DNA of 64,000 nt, from positions 570,278 to 634,277 of the forward strand of contig NZ_FOUA01000001.1 in NCBI RefSeq assembly GCF_900114735.1. Reading direction: 5' to 3'. Every line of letters begins with the position of its first letter. Position 1 is the stretch's first letter. Of the stretch, positions 10,155 through 19,160 are shown in pieces. The position numbers and the translations under genes were made by a program. This DNA comes from Halopseudomonas bauzanensis (GTDB taxonomy: Bacteria; Pseudomonadota; Gammaproteobacteria; Pseudomonadales; Pseudomonadaceae). The notes beneath the pieces were generated by a model that did no database searches, was not told the origin of the DNA, and was given only the letters and a program-made list of their open reading frames with translations.

Positions 10155-11498
10155 TCAGTTGGCGAGCGTAGCCGCGGCCCTGACCCGTGCGGAGTCGGAT
10201 CGCGTCTGGTTGACGAAGGTAACCGCGACGGCGCCCAGCACACCTGCGATGGCGATGGCCATGAAGTTCTGCTCCAGCGGCAATGCCAGGGATACCAGCC
10301 AGCCGATCAGAATGGGCGCAATGATGGCACCGACTCGCCCTACTCCGGAGGCAAAGCCGACTCCAGTCGAGCGGATCGACAGTGGATAGAAGTCGCCGGC
10401 ATAGGCGTAGGCCAGCAGCTGGGTTCCCAATGTCGAGGCGCCGACGATGAATACCATCACGAACAGCAATCCGGTGGAACGGGTAAAGCCCAGCACGGTC
10501 AACGCCACGGCGCCGATCAGATAGAAAACCACCAGTACATGCTTGATGTTCAACCGGTCGCTGAGCCAACCACCGCCAACCGCGCCGACGATGGCGCCGA
10601 TATTGAACACGATGACGAAGTTCAACGCCGAGCCGAGGCTGAAGCCCGCCATCGCCATCAGCTTGGTCAGCCAGGAATTGAGCGCATATACCATGAACAG
10701 GCCGGTAATGAACGCGGTCCAGATCATAACCGTGCTGAAACCACGACCCTCCCGGAACAGATTACGCACTGGCGTATCCTGCTTGGCGGCGGTTGCATCC
10801 AGGCCGACAAAGACCGTTTGCTGGCTGCAGGTCAGCTGCGGTTCGATCTTCTGCACGATGGTCCGCAGCTCCTGTTGACGGCCCTTCTTCAGCAGAAAGG
10901 TCATCGACTCGGGCATGCTTTTGAGAATGAAGGGAATCAGCAGCACCGGCAGGCCGGCCATATAGAACACGGACTGCCACCCATGGCTCTCGATCAGCTG
11001 CTTACCGGTCAGGGCTACCAGAATGCCACCCACCGAATAACCAGCGAACACCAGGGTCACCAGCCGTGCACGCAATTTGGCCGGAGAGAATTCGCTCATC
11101 TGCGCGGTCATCACCGGCAGCACACCACCAATGCCCAGGCCGGCGATAAAGCGCGTGACACTGAAGCTGACCGGGTCATTGGTGAGGCCCGAGGCTGCCG
11201 TGAACAGGCTGAACAGTGCAACACAGATGGCGATCATCTTTGGCCGGCCAATGCGGTCGGCCAGCGTACCGAGAAACATGGCTCCGAGCATGGTGCCGAA
11301 GAGCGCGGAGCCGGCCATGATGCCGGCACTGGTGGGGTCGACGCCCATATCGTCCATGATGGCGGGCAGTGCAGCTCCCACAACGGCCAGGTCGTAGCCG
11401 TCAATGATGAGGATCAGTACGCACCAGAACAGGATGAGTCCGTGAAAACGGTTGAATTTCGACTTGCCGGTAAGCTCGTATACGTCCACCGATTGCAT
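10155..11498 (-). CDS. MFS transporter, aromatic acid:H+ symporter-like
   Basis: 447 aa, about 12 membrane segments. The N-terminal pattern IIDGYDLAVVGAALPAIM, and the loop LGTLADRIGRPKMIAI, fit the AAHS family (PcaK/BenK relatives), which import aromatic carboxylates with protons. AAGGAAA precedes the ATG. The 3' neighbours are a porin, an AraC regulator and an acyl-CoA operon. Its upstream region carries the second copy of the shared 22-bp site. Real substrate unknown. Confidence 0.88.
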   Translation of the reverse strand: MQSVDVYELTGKSKFNRFHGLILFWCVLILIIDGYDLAVVGAALPAIMDDMGVDPTSAGIMAGSALFGTMLGAMFLGTLADRIGRPKMIAICVALFSLFTAASGLTNDPVSFSVTRFIAGLGIGGVLPVMTAQMSEFSPAKLRARLVTLVFAGYSVGGILVALTGKQLIESHGWQSVFYMAGLPVLLIPFILKSMPESMTFLLKKGRQQELRTIVQKIEPQLTCSQQTVFVGLDATAAKQDTPVRNLFREGRGFSTVMIWTAFITGLFMVYALNSWLTKLMAMAGFSLGSALNFVIVFNIGAIVGAVGGGWLSDRLNIKHVLVVFYLIGAVALTVLGFTRSTGLLFVMVFIVGASTLGTQLLAYAYAGDFYPLSIRSTGVGFASGVGRVGAIIAPILIGWLVSLALPLEQNFMAIAIAGVLGAVAVTFVNQTRSDSARVRAAATLAN

Positions 11499-11667
11499 GA
11501 TTGCGTTTCCTTTAATCTTGTTTTTATTGGTCGGGCCTTGTGGGCCTTGCTGCGGCTTCAGCTGTGCGCTCGCTTGATCGATAGAAACCTGACCGAGCGG
11601 GCGGATATCTGAATGTTGTCCATACTAGGGCCGGGCGCGGGCGGATCAATGCTCGGAAAGATCGACT

Positions 11668-11689
11668 TGTCTGACCGGTTTGGACAGTG
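11668..11689. promoter_or_regulatory. Candidate AraC-type operator, copy 2
   Basis: Reads TGTCTGACCG then GTTTGGACAGTG on the plus strand, 170 bp upstream of the MFS transporter ATG. Differs from copy 1 at three positions only. No comparable site was found before the porin or the regulator itself. Confidence 0.5.
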
Positions 11690-11814
11690 GCTGGTCTAGC
11701 TGGCCTTGCGGTCTGATCGCCCTGTAAGGGGGGCTTGCGTGGGGCAGCACGGGTGTGCGGTGTAGGGCGGGGTAAGCTTTCACTGCACCTGTGAAGTCTG
11801 GCCCGGCGGGTAGG

Positions 11815-11894
11815 CCCCATTGCAGAGCGCGCACCCCGCCATCCATGGCGCTCGTCTACGGCCGTCCCTGGCCGCAGACGGTTCTGCAATGGGG
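11815..11894 (-). repeat. Structured repeat, copy A (conserved double-hairpin core, variable outer stem)
   Basis: The 52-nt core at 11829-11880 equals the reverse complement of the core at 22268-22319 except for one end base. It contains two hairpins: CGTCTGCGGCC with GGCCGTAGACG (one G-T pair), and CGCCAT with ATGGCG. It is closed by a 14-bp outer stem (11815-11828 with 11881-11894, one G-T pair) built on CCCCATTGCAGA and its complement. That stem is unrelated to the stem of copy B beyond the inner six bases. Confidence 0.8.
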
Positions 11895-12023
11895 GCGGCC
11901 TGTGTGGTTCTGTTTGGCTGATGGTATGTGGGTCGTTTGTGTCGGTGGAAGCGCCTGCATTCTTCTGGACGCTTCTGGTAAAGCTCACTAGCATATTCGT
12001 CCCGCCCATTATCCCGAGCGACC

Positions 12024-12635
12024 ATGAAGCAGCGCCCACCCAGATCCGTACCTGTTCGTCCTTACGGCAAACCCCGTCGCACTCCGGCTGCCCCGCCAGC
12101 CAATCCGCGTCTGATCGCACTGAACAAGCCCTTTGACGTGCTTACCCAATTCACCGATGGCCAGGGCCGGGCGACGCTGAAGGATTTTGTGGATATCGCC
12201 GGGGTCTATCCGGCCGGGCGGCTGGATCGGGATAGCGAGGGACTGTTACTGCTGACCAATGATGGCCGGCTGCAGGCCCGCATTACCGATCCCAAGCACA
12301 AATTGGCCAAGACCTATTGGGTGCAGGTGGAAGGGGAACCGAGTGCGGACCAGTTGGCGCAGCTGCGCGCCGGTCCGGTGTTGAATGACGGGCCCACGCG
12401 CCCTGCGCAGGTGGAGCAGATAGCCGAGCCAGCGCTGTGGCCGCGCCATCCACCGGTGCGTTTTCGTCAGAGTGTTCCCACCAGCTGGCTGGCGATCACC
12501 ATCCGCGAGGGCCGTAACCGTCAGGTGCGGCGCATGACTGCCGCGGTGGGGCTGCCGACTTTGCGGCTGGTCCGGGTGCGCATTGGCGAGTGGCAGCTGG
12601 GTGATCTGCAGCCGGGGCAGTGGCGGGAACTCTGA
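12024..12635 (+). CDS. rluE: 23S rRNA pseudouridine synthase RluE
   Basis: 203 aa. Converts uridine 2457 of 23S rRNA to pseudouridine in the best-known relative. The RsuA-type catalytic motif [17 protein letters not shown] is present with catalytic Asp68, and [12 protein letters not shown] is typical of RluE rather than RluB. A short basic, proline-rich N terminus replaces the S4 domain, as in RluE. It is convergent with mexD across 38 bp. Confidence 0.92.
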   Translation: MKQRPPRSVPVRPYGKPRRTPAAPPANPRLIALNKPFDVLTQFTDGQGRATLKDFVDIAGVYPAGRLDRDSEGLLLLTNDGRLQARITDPKHKLAKTYWVQVEGEPSADQLAQLRAGPVLNDGPTRPAQVEQIAEPALWPRHPPVRFRQSVPTSWLAITIREGRNRQVRRMTAAVGLPTLRLVRVRIGEWQLGDLQPGQWREL

Positions 12636-12673
12636 CCCGGCCACATGCCCCTCACTTGCCGCACTGCAACCGA

Positions 12674-15600
12674 TCAGCCTTCGCTGGTCTGCGCCGCCGC
12701 AGCCGCCTGCCGTTCCTGTTTCCGGCGCGACAATACCCAAACGAAGAAGACCGGCACGAACAACACACCCAGCGCTGTCGCCGTGATCATGCCGCCGATC
12801 ACGCCGGTACCAATGGCGCGCTGACTGGCGGCACCGGCACCGCTGGCGATCGCCAGCGGCAACACGCCAAGCATAAAGGCCATCGAGGTCATGATGATCG
12901 GGCGGAAACGCAGCCGCGCCGCTTCCACCGCCGCTTCCCTCAAGGTGCGTCCTTCGGCATACAGATCCTTGGCGAATTCGACAATCAGGATGGCGTTCTT
13001 CGCCGCCAGGCCGATGATGGTGATCAGGCCGACCTTGAAGTAGACGTCATTGGGCATACCCAGCAGGGTCACCGCCAGCACCGCACCAAGGGCGCCGATG
13101 GGTACGATCAGGATTACCGACAGCGGAATCGCCCAGCTCTCGTACAACGCCACCAGTAGCAGGAACACCACGGCCAGCGCCAGGCCCAGCAATATCGGCG
13201 CCTGCGCCCCTGCGACCTTCTCCTGGAAGGATAGGCCCGTCCACTCGTAGCCTATCCCACTCGGCAGTTCGCCAACGATCCGTTCGATCTCCGCCATGGC
13301 AGCGCCGCTGCTGTGGCCTGGCGCTGCGTCGCCGGAAATCTTGAACGCGGGGTAGCCGTTATAGCGCACGAACTGCACCGGGCCGTTTTCCCATTCCATA
13401 TCGACGAAAGCAGACAGCGGCACCTGTTCACCCTGATGGTTGGGTACATACAGTTTGCTGATGTCTTCCGGTGTCATGCGGCTATTCACATCAGCCTGCA
13501 CCACCACCTTCTGCATCCGCCCGAAGTTGGTGAATTCGTTGATGAGCGCCGAACCAAAGGCCGTGGACAGGGTGGTGCTGATCGCACCGAAGCTGACGCC
13601 GAGGGTCTCGGCCTTCTGACGGTCGATATGCAGACGCAGCTGCGGTGCATCTTCCAGACCTTCCACCATGGCGTAGGCGATCACTGGCGAGCTGTTGGCT
13701 TTCTGCAGCAGTTCGTTACGCGCCGCCAGCAGCGCCTCGCGCCCCAGACCGCCACGGTCCTGCAGACGCAGGGCGAAGCCGCCGGAGGTGCCCAGGCCTT
13801 CGATGGAGGGTGGCTGCACGGCGAAGATGGTGCCATCAGAAACGCCTGCCAGAGCCCGGTTGGCCCGCTGGCTTTCGGCCTGCACTGATTCTTCCGCGCC
13901 ACGTTCGGACCAGTCGACCAGGGTCGGGAAGGCCAAAGCGGCGTTCTGCCCCATGCCGGAGAAGCTGAAACCCATCACCGAGACGACGCCCGCCACGCTG
14001 GGGCGGGAGAGGAAATGCTCTTCCATCGCCTCGACGGTCTGTTCCGTCCGGGGCGTGGTGGCGCCCGGTGGCAGCTGCACATCGACGATCAGGTAGCCCT
14101 GGTCTTCTGCAGGCAGGAAGGCTTCAGGCAGACGCAAGAAGGAGAAGACCAACGCTGCGATGATGACCAGGTACACCAGCATGAAGGTACCGGAGCGCCT
14201 GACTAGCCCCCCGGTGGTACGCTGGTAGCTGCGGGTCAGACCAGTGAAGCGGCGGTTGAACCAGCCAAAGAATCCTTTCTTCTCGGCATGATGCCCCTTG
14301 GGGATCGGCTTGAGCAGCGTGACACACAGTGCCGGCGTCAGGCTCAGGGCCAGGAAGCCGGAGAACAGGATGGACACCGCCAGCGACAGGGAAAACTGCT
14401 GGTAGATCACGCCGACCGAGCCGCCCATGAAGGCCAGCGGGAAGAATACCGCCGACAGTACCATGGTGATACCGACGATGGCGCCAGTGATCTGCTTCAT
14501 CGCCTTGCGCGTGGCCTCCTTGGGCGAAAGCCCCTCTTCGGCCATGATCCGCTCGACGTTCTCGATCACCACAATGGCATCGTCCACCAGAATCCCGATA
14601 GCCAGCACCATGCCGAACATGGTCATCATGTTGACCGAGAAGCCGATCACCGACATCACCGCAAAGGTACCCAACAGACAGATCGGCACCACGATGGTCG
14701 GAATCAGGGTATAGCGGAAGTTCTGCAGGAACAGGAACATCACCAGAAATACCAGCACCACGGCTTCGGCCAGGGTCATCACCACTTTCTTGATCGCCAC
14801 ATCAACAAAGATCGAGGTGTCGTAGGGGGTGGAGTATTCCATGTCCTGGGGGAACAACGCCGACAGCTCCTCGAGCCGCTGCTTGACCGCGGTAGCCGTG
14901 GCAATGGCGTTGGCATCCGATGTCAGCTGCACAGCCGCCGCAGCGGCCGGCCGGCCATTGAGACGGGAGCTGAAGCGATATTCCTCACGGCCCATTTCCA
15001 CCCGAGCGACATCACCCAGCCGTACCACCGAGCCGTTCGGGTTGGCCCGCAGCACGATGTCACTGAATTCTTCGGCGGTTTCCAGGGTGCCCTGCACCAT
15101 CAGGGTTGCGGTCAATTCCTGCTCACTGGTGCCCGGCTGCTCGCCGAAACTACCCGCCGGTACCTGCACGTTCTGCGCAGCAATGGCGCGGTTTACATCC
15201 TCGATCGACAGGTCGTAGCCGACCAGCCGGGACGGATCGACCCAAACGCGCAGAGCCCGTTCGGAAGAGAACATCTGCACTCGACCAACACCGGGAATCC
15301 GGCGAATCTCGTTGTTGATGTTGCGCGCAGCATAGTCGGCCAGCCCGACGGGGTCCTTGTCCCCCTCCTTGTAGCTCAGCGCGTAGATCATCAGGAAGTT
15401 GCTGCTGGCCTGCTCCACCTGCAGGCCCTGCTGCAGCACCGGTTGCGGCAGTCGGGGCTCGGCGCGCTTGATGCGGTTCTGCACATCCACCTGCGCCAGA
15501 TCCGGATCGGTACCCGGCTCGAAGGTGACGTTGATTTCGGCCATGCCGTTGGAGCTGCTGGAGGACTCGTAATAGAGCAAGCCCTTGGCACCATTGAGTT

Positions 15601-15802
15601 CTTCCTCGATGAGGCTGGTCACCGTTTCATTGAGGATGGTCGCCGACGCGCCCGGATAGGTCGCGTAGATCATGATCTGTGGCGGGGCCACGTTGGGGTA
15701 CTGGGCCACCGGCAGCGATGGAATCGCCAGCAGGCCGGCCAGGCAGATGAAAATCGCCACCACGAAGGCGAAATTGGGGCGATTGATGAAGAACTGCGGC
15801 AT
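12674..15802 (-). CDS. mexD: RND multidrug efflux transporter, MexD-like
   Basis: 1042 aa inner-membrane proton/drug antiporter of the HAE-1 family. Twelve membrane segments are expected, with paired large periplasmic loops. Seen: FFINRPNFAFVVAIF start, GILVDDAIVVIENVERIM with the proton-relay Asp pair in TM4, and the C-terminal MTSMAFMLGVLPLAIASG and ASQRAIGTGVIGGM. From memory it is closer to P. aeruginosa MexD than to MexB or MexF. The ATG at 15802 follows GAGGAAA and was preferred over one 7 codons upstream. It lies 60 bp after mexC. No outer-membrane channel gene follows. Confidence 0.85.
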   Translation of the reverse strand: MPQFFINRPNFAFVVAIFICLAGLLAIPSLPVAQYPNVAPPQIMIYATYPGASATILNETVTSLIEEELNGAKGLLYYESSSSSNGMAEINVTFEPGTDPDLAQVDVQNRIKRAEPRLPQPVLQQGLQVEQASSNFLMIYALSYKEGDKDPVGLADYAARNINNEIRRIPGVGRVQMFSSERALRVWVDPSRLVGYDLSIEDVNRAIAAQNVQVPAGSFGEQPGTSEQELTATLMVQGTLETAEEFSDIVLRANPNGSVVRLGDVARVEMGREEYRFSSRLNGRPAAAAAVQLTSDANAIATATAVKQRLEELSALFPQDMEYSTPYDTSIFVDVAIKKVVMTLAEAVVLVFLVMFLFLQNFRYTLIPTIVVPICLLGTFAVMSVIGFSVNMMTMFGMVLAIGILVDDAIVVIENVERIMAEEGLSPKEATRKAMKQITGAIVGITMVLSAVFFPLAFMGGSVGVIYQQFSLSLAVSILFSGFLALSLTPALCVTLLKPIPKGHHAEKKGFFGWFNRRFTGLTRSYQRTTGGLVRRSGTFMLVYLVIIAALVFSFLRLPEAFLPAEDQGYLIVDVQLPPGATTPRTEQTVEAMEEHFLSRPSVAGVVSVMGFSFSGMGQNAALAFPTLVDWSERGAEESVQAESQRANRALAGVSDGTIFAVQPPSIEGLGTSGGFALRLQDRGGLGREALLAARNELLQKANSSPVIAYAMVEGLEDAPQLRLHIDRQKAETLGVSFGAISTTLSTAFGSALINEFTNFGRMQKVVVQADVNSRMTPEDISKLYVPNHQGEQVPLSAFVDMEWENGPVQFVRYNGYPAFKISGDAAPGHSSGAAMAEIERIVGELPSGIGYEWTGLSFQEKVAGAQAPILLGLALAVVFLLLVALYESWAIPLSVILIVPIGALGAVLAVTLLGMPNDVYFKVGLITIIGLAAKNAILIVEFAKDLYAEGRTLREAAVEAARLRFRPIIMTSMAFMLGVLPLAIASGAGAASQRAIGTGVIGGMITATALGVLFVPVFFVWVLSRRKQERQAAAAAQTSEG

Positions 15803-15862
15803 GCTCTTTCCTCTGTTTGGCAATCAGAATGGCGGCCAGGGCTCAGGACCCTGGCAGTTCGC

Positions 15863-17026
15863 TCACTCGCCCGCCTGGTCCTGGGGCTGGTTGGCTGTCA
15901 CCGGCTCGACGATGCTGCCGGACTGGAACTTGGCCACGCCATCGACAATGACCCGCTCGCCCTGCTCAAGGCCGGACGTCACCTGCCATTCGCTACCACG
16001 CATGGCGCCCAGCGTCACCGCACGTTCCTGCACCGTGTTTTCTTCATCAACAATCAGAACCCGTGGAATGCTATCGGTGCCCCGTCGTACCGCCCGTTGA
16101 GGCACAAATACCGCGGATGACTCCATGCCCAGCTCGGTCTCTACCCGCACATACATGCCCGGCAGCAATACTGCATCAGGATTGGGCAGTTCTGCCCGCA
16201 GGGTTACCTGGCCGGTGCTCGGGTCCACCGAAACATCGGAAAACAGCAGCCGTCCTTCCTGGCTGAAGCCGTCCTGGCCCAAGCTGATACGCACCCGGGC
16301 CGCGCCATCTTCCTGCACCGCAATGCGCCCCTCGGCCGCAGCCGCGCGCAGACGCAGCAGGTCATCTACCGATTGAGTGAAGTCGGCATAGATAGGGTCC
16401 AGCTGCTGGATGTGAGCCATGGGGGTGGCCTCGCCCTGACCAACCAGGGCGCCTTCAGTGACCAGCGCCCGGCCGATACGTCCATCGATCGGCGCCCGCA
16501 CGGTAGCGTATTCCAGATTCAGCCGGGCCGTTTCCAGCGCTGCCTGGGCCGACAGTTTCTCGGCCTGGGCACTTTTCTGCGCGGCGATGGCGTTGTCGTA
16601 TTCCTGCTGACTGATCGCGCGCGCCTCGACCAGAGGCTCGTAACGCCGTACCAGGCTATCTGCCTGGTAGATGCTCGCCTCAGCTCGGGCCAATGCTCCG
16701 CGCGCCTGCGCCACCGCGGCCTCCAGCGGAGCCGGATCGATGCGGAACAGGATGTCGCCCGCCTTTACATCAGCCCCTTCTTCGAATAACCGCTCCAGCA
16801 CAATCCCCGGTATCCGCGCGCGCACCTCAGCCGTGCGTGCAGGCTCGATACGGCCCGGCAGGTTGCCGGTCAGCATGTGCGCTGCCGGCTCGATAACCTG
16901 AACCTTGGCCTGCGGCGCGGGTTGGTCTTGCGCGGCGTCGCTCTGATCCTGCTGGCAGCCGGCCAGCGCCAGGGCGCCCAACAGAACGAGGATGGTATTA
17001 CTTAAAAGATGCCGTGGGATGGGCAT
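15863..17026 (-). CDS. mexC: RND efflux periplasmic adaptor, MexC-like
   Basis: 387 aa membrane-fusion lipoprotein bridging MexD and an outer-membrane channel. It has a signal peptide and lipobox LALAGC with lipidated Cys24, then the biotinyl-lipoyl, alpha-hairpin (about residues 100-165) and beta-barrel domains; GRIGRALVTEGALVGQG is the conserved family stretch. Length equals that recalled for P. aeruginosa MexC. AAGGA precedes the ATG. First gene of the pump operon, divergent from nfxB. Confidence 0.85.
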   Translation of the reverse strand: MPIPRHLLSNTILVLLGALALAGCQQDQSDAAQDQPAPQAKVQVIEPAAHMLTGNLPGRIEPARTAEVRARIPGIVLERLFEEGADVKAGDILFRIDPAPLEAAVAQARGALARAEASIYQADSLVRRYEPLVEARAISQQEYDNAIAAQKSAQAEKLSAQAALETARLNLEYATVRAPIDGRIGRALVTEGALVGQGEATPMAHIQQLDPIYADFTQSVDDLLRLRAAAAEGRIAVQEDGAARVRISLGQDGFSQEGRLLFSDVSVDPSTGQVTLRAELPNPDAVLLPGMYVRVETELGMESSAVFVPQRAVRRGTDSIPRVLIVDEENTVQERAVTLGAMRGSEWQVTSGLEQGERVIVDGVAKFQSGSIVEPVTANQPQDQAGE

Positions 17027-17092
17027 TGGTGCGCTTCCTTGGTCAAGGGTTACGGATACTGCATACGGACGTAGACAGTCCGAAAAAAAGCG

Positions 17093-17121
17093 ATGCTACT
17101 CTTCGGAGTCATCTGAATCAA
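17093..17121 (-). promoter_or_regulatory. Predicted mexC promoter
   Basis: On the minus strand: -35 TTGATT (17116-17121), exact 17-bp spacer, -10 TAGCAT (17093-17098), 67 bp before the mexC ATG. The -35 lies inside the palindrome at 17114-17131. Confidence 0.55.
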
Positions 17122-17131
17122 ACTTGATTCA
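17114..17131. promoter_or_regulatory. Candidate NfxB operator palindrome
   Basis: Perfect inverted repeat TGAATCAA-AC-TTGATTCA in the mexC/nfxB intergenic region. It overlaps the predicted mexC -35, so a dimeric repressor bound here would block transcription. A further partial match, ACTCAATCAATC, follows on the nfxB side. The role is inferred. Confidence 0.6.
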
Positions 17132-17226
17132 CATGACTCAATCAATCCTTATGTGTACACTCGCGGCGATTGACGCACGCAAACCATGGATGATCTCTCG
17201 CCCACTTGTCCGTTTAATGAAATTGA

Positions 17227-17790
17227 ATGACACCCGACACTGAAGAAACCCTGTTACGTTCGCTGGCATTGACCTTGACCGAAAACCCCGGCGCCACCTT
17301 GCAGGAGATGGCCAAGGCGGCCGGCGTAAGCCGAGCTACCCTGTACCGTTTCGCCGCCACCCGCGAACAGCTGTTCGACACATTGCAGCAACATGTCATG
17401 GCCGTCATGTCGGGCATTCTGGATGATGCCGGACTGGAAAGTCAGTCGCCGCTGGACGCCCTGCGCCAGCTGATCACCGGTTATATCGCGCAACGGGAAT
17501 TCTGCGTGTTCATGATCACCCAGTTCGAACCCTATATTAAGCGCAACACCCAACAGGCCTACCCGGACGAATGTCTCGCCCATGAACAGCGGCTGGATGA
17601 TTTTTTCCTGCGTGGCCAGCAGCTCGCCATCTTCCGTCCGGACGTACCCTGTCGCTGGTTGACCGACCTGTTCTTCGGCTTCATCTATATGTTGTGCGAA
17701 TCGGAGTACCGGGGCCGGATCGCTCGCGCCGACATGCAGCGGTTATTCGAAGACATGTTTCTCAACGGTGCGCTGGCGCGCCCGGCCTGA
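17227..17790 (+). CDS. nfxB: TetR-type repressor, NfxB-like
   Basis: 187 aa, the same length as recalled for P. aeruginosa NfxB. The N-terminal helix-turn-helix is seen in TLQEMAKAAGVSRATLYRF. Two further NfxB-like stretches are REFCVFMITQFEP and LDDFFLRGQQLAIF. NfxB represses mexCD-oprJ and is inactivated by mutation in pump overproducers. Here it is divergent from mexC, as in that species. No strong ribosome site precedes the ATG. Confidence 0.82.
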   Translation: MTPDTEETLLRSLALTLTENPGATLQEMAKAAGVSRATLYRFAATREQLFDTLQQHVMAVMSGILDDAGLESQSPLDALRQLITGYIAQREFCVFMITQFEPYIKRNTQQAYPDECLAHEQRLDDFFLRGQQLAIFRPDVPCRWLTDLFFGFIYMLCESEYRGRIARADMQRLFEDMFLNGALARPA

Positions 17791-17817
17791 TATACCCAGC
17801 ACGCCAGACAGGATAGC

Positions 17818-18240
17818 TCAGTACCGCCAGCCCAGCCGCCGAAATACGAAGCCCATCAGCCACGCCGGCCCGATCAGCAGAAACTGCACATCCTTGAAGA
17901 AGGACGGTTTCTTGCCTTCCACCTGATGACCGATGAACTGCCCGATCCAGGCCAGCACGAAGATGATCACACAGGGCCAGAACACCAGCGGCATCAGACT
18001 CAGCATCCACAACATGAGCGCACTCTGGATCAACATCACTGCTGCCAGTTGCCAGGACAGCAGCACATAGAACACCAACGCCAGGCCAACCAGCCCGACG
18101 GCGACCAGAGGATGCAAAGCCCATAACAGGCCCAGCACACTGAAGGTGATCAGCGGCACGCAGATCCAGTGCACCAGCTTGTTGACCGGATTACGGTGGC
18201 TTTCACCATACTCTTCAAACCATTCATTGATCGTCTTCAT
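17818..18240 (-). CDS. DUF962/Mpo1-like membrane protein
   Basis: 140 aa protein with about four membrane segments and the family start MKTINEWFEEYGESHRNPVN, including the His-rich HRNPVNKLVHWICVP region. Yeast Mpo1 of this family is an Fe-dependent dioxygenase in fatty acid alpha-oxidation; the bacterial role is not established. The start at 18240 was chosen over an upstream one because it matches relatives and follows GAGGGAA. Divergent from thiD. Confidence 0.8.
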   Translation of the reverse strand: MKTINEWFEEYGESHRNPVNKLVHWICVPLITFSVLGLLWALHPLVAVGLVGLALVFYVLLSWQLAAVMLIQSALMLWMLSLMPLVFWPCVIIFVLAWIGQFIGHQVEGKKPSFFKDVQFLLIGPAWLMGFVFRRLGWRY

Positions 18241-18359
18241 CAGCAGCTTCCCTCGCCGGTTATTGTTATAGTCCAAGGTTGATTGATAGTGGTCCGCCTA
18301 TGCCACAACCCAGGCCACCCACCATACCGATACCCTCCCGCTGATGGTAAGCTTAGCGC

Positions 18360-19160
18360 ATGAATACGCCTACTCCTTTTCGTCCCGTAGTACTCTGCCT
18401 GTCCGGTCATGATCCCAGTGGTGGTGCCGGCCTGCAGGCCGATATCGAAGCCCTGATCGCCCAGGGTTGCCACGCCGCGCCGGCGGTGACCGCACTGACC
18501 GTGCAGAACACTGTTGATGTCATGGATTTCCGGGTACTCGACCGCGAGTGGGTGCTGGCCCAGGCCAAGGCCGTGCTTGATGACATGCCGGTCTCGGCCG
18601 TCAAGCTGGGTATGCTCGGCAACCTCCAGATGGTCGACACCGTGGTCGAGATCATGCAGGCGCACCCCGAACTGCCACTGGTCTGCGACCCGGTGTTGCG
18701 CGCCGGCGGTGGCGGCTCGCTGGGCAAGGATGAGGTCGGCTACGCCATGCGTGAAAAGCTGCTGCCCATCGCCCGAATCGTCACTCCGAACCTGCCCGAA
18801 GCACGCATCCTCGCCGAGTTGCCCAATGGCACCGCCGATGAATGTGCCGACAAGCTGCTGCAACGCTGCCAGAACCTGCTGATCACCGGCGGCCATGGCG
18901 ATGAGCTGGACATCCATAATCGGTTGTATTGCCGGGATGGCAGCACTCATACCTTCACCTGCCCGCGCCTGCCCGGCAGCTATCATGGCTCCGGCTGCAC
19001 CCTGGCCAGCGCCCTCGCGGGCCGTCTGGCGCTGGGCGAAGAGCTGGTCAGCGCCGTCAAAACTGCTCTGGATTACACCTGGCGCACCCTGCGTGATGCG
19101 GAACAGCCCGGCCACGGCCAGTACGTACCACGCCGCCTGCCGCTGGACTTCTGCCAATGA
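18360..19160 (+). CDS. thiD: Hydroxymethylpyrimidine/phosphomethylpyrimidine kinase
   Basis: 266 aa ribokinase-fold enzyme that phosphorylates HMP and HMP-P to HMP-PP for thiamine synthesis. Seen: [16 protein letters not shown] at the N terminus with HMP-binding residues, [14 protein letters not shown], and the anion-hole motif [11 protein letters not shown] near the C terminus. It overlaps thiE by 4 nt (ATGA), so the two are translationally coupled. No TPP riboswitch was recognised upstream. Confidence 0.94.
   Translation: MNTPTPFRPVVLCLSGHDPSGGAGLQADIEALIAQGCHAAPAVTALTVQNTVDVMDFRVLDREWVLAQAKAVLDDMPVSAVKLGMLGNLQMVDTVVEIMQAHPELPLVCDPVLRAGGGGSLGKDEVGYAMREKLLPIARIVTPNLPEARILAELPNGTADECADKLLQRCQNLLITGGHGDELDIHNRLYCRDGSTHTFTCPRLPGSYHGSGCTLASALAGRLALGEELVSAVKTALDYTWRTLRDAEQPGHGQYVPRRLPLDFCQ

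Larger units (their letters stand above)
11499..12023. other. Gene-free stretch upstream of MFS gene and rluE
   Basis: 525 bp without a convincing gene; frames that are open here run through the repeat element and lack a ribosome site. It holds the upstream region of the MFS gene with the candidate operator at 11668-11689, and the structured repeat at 11815-11894. The remainder shows no clear signal. Confidence 0.6.

Noticed and set aside
11524..12120. 198-residue minus-strand frame across the intergenic region
   Set aside because: It reads through the structured repeat and the rluE start, lacks a ribosome site, and is rich in Arg/Pro/Thr.
14288..16120. 610-residue open frame on the plus strand
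   Set aside because: Lies antisense to mexC/mexD; composition rich in Gln, His and Arg typical of a reverse frame in high-GC DNA, with no domain.
17114..17131. Rho-independent terminator reading of the palindrome
   Set aside because: AT-rich, short, between divergent genes and overlapping a -35 box; an operator is more likely.
18241..18359. TPP riboswitch before thiD
   Set aside because: The region is only about 120 bp and none of the conserved THI-box elements (CUGAGA, ACCUGAUCUGGAU-like) is seen.
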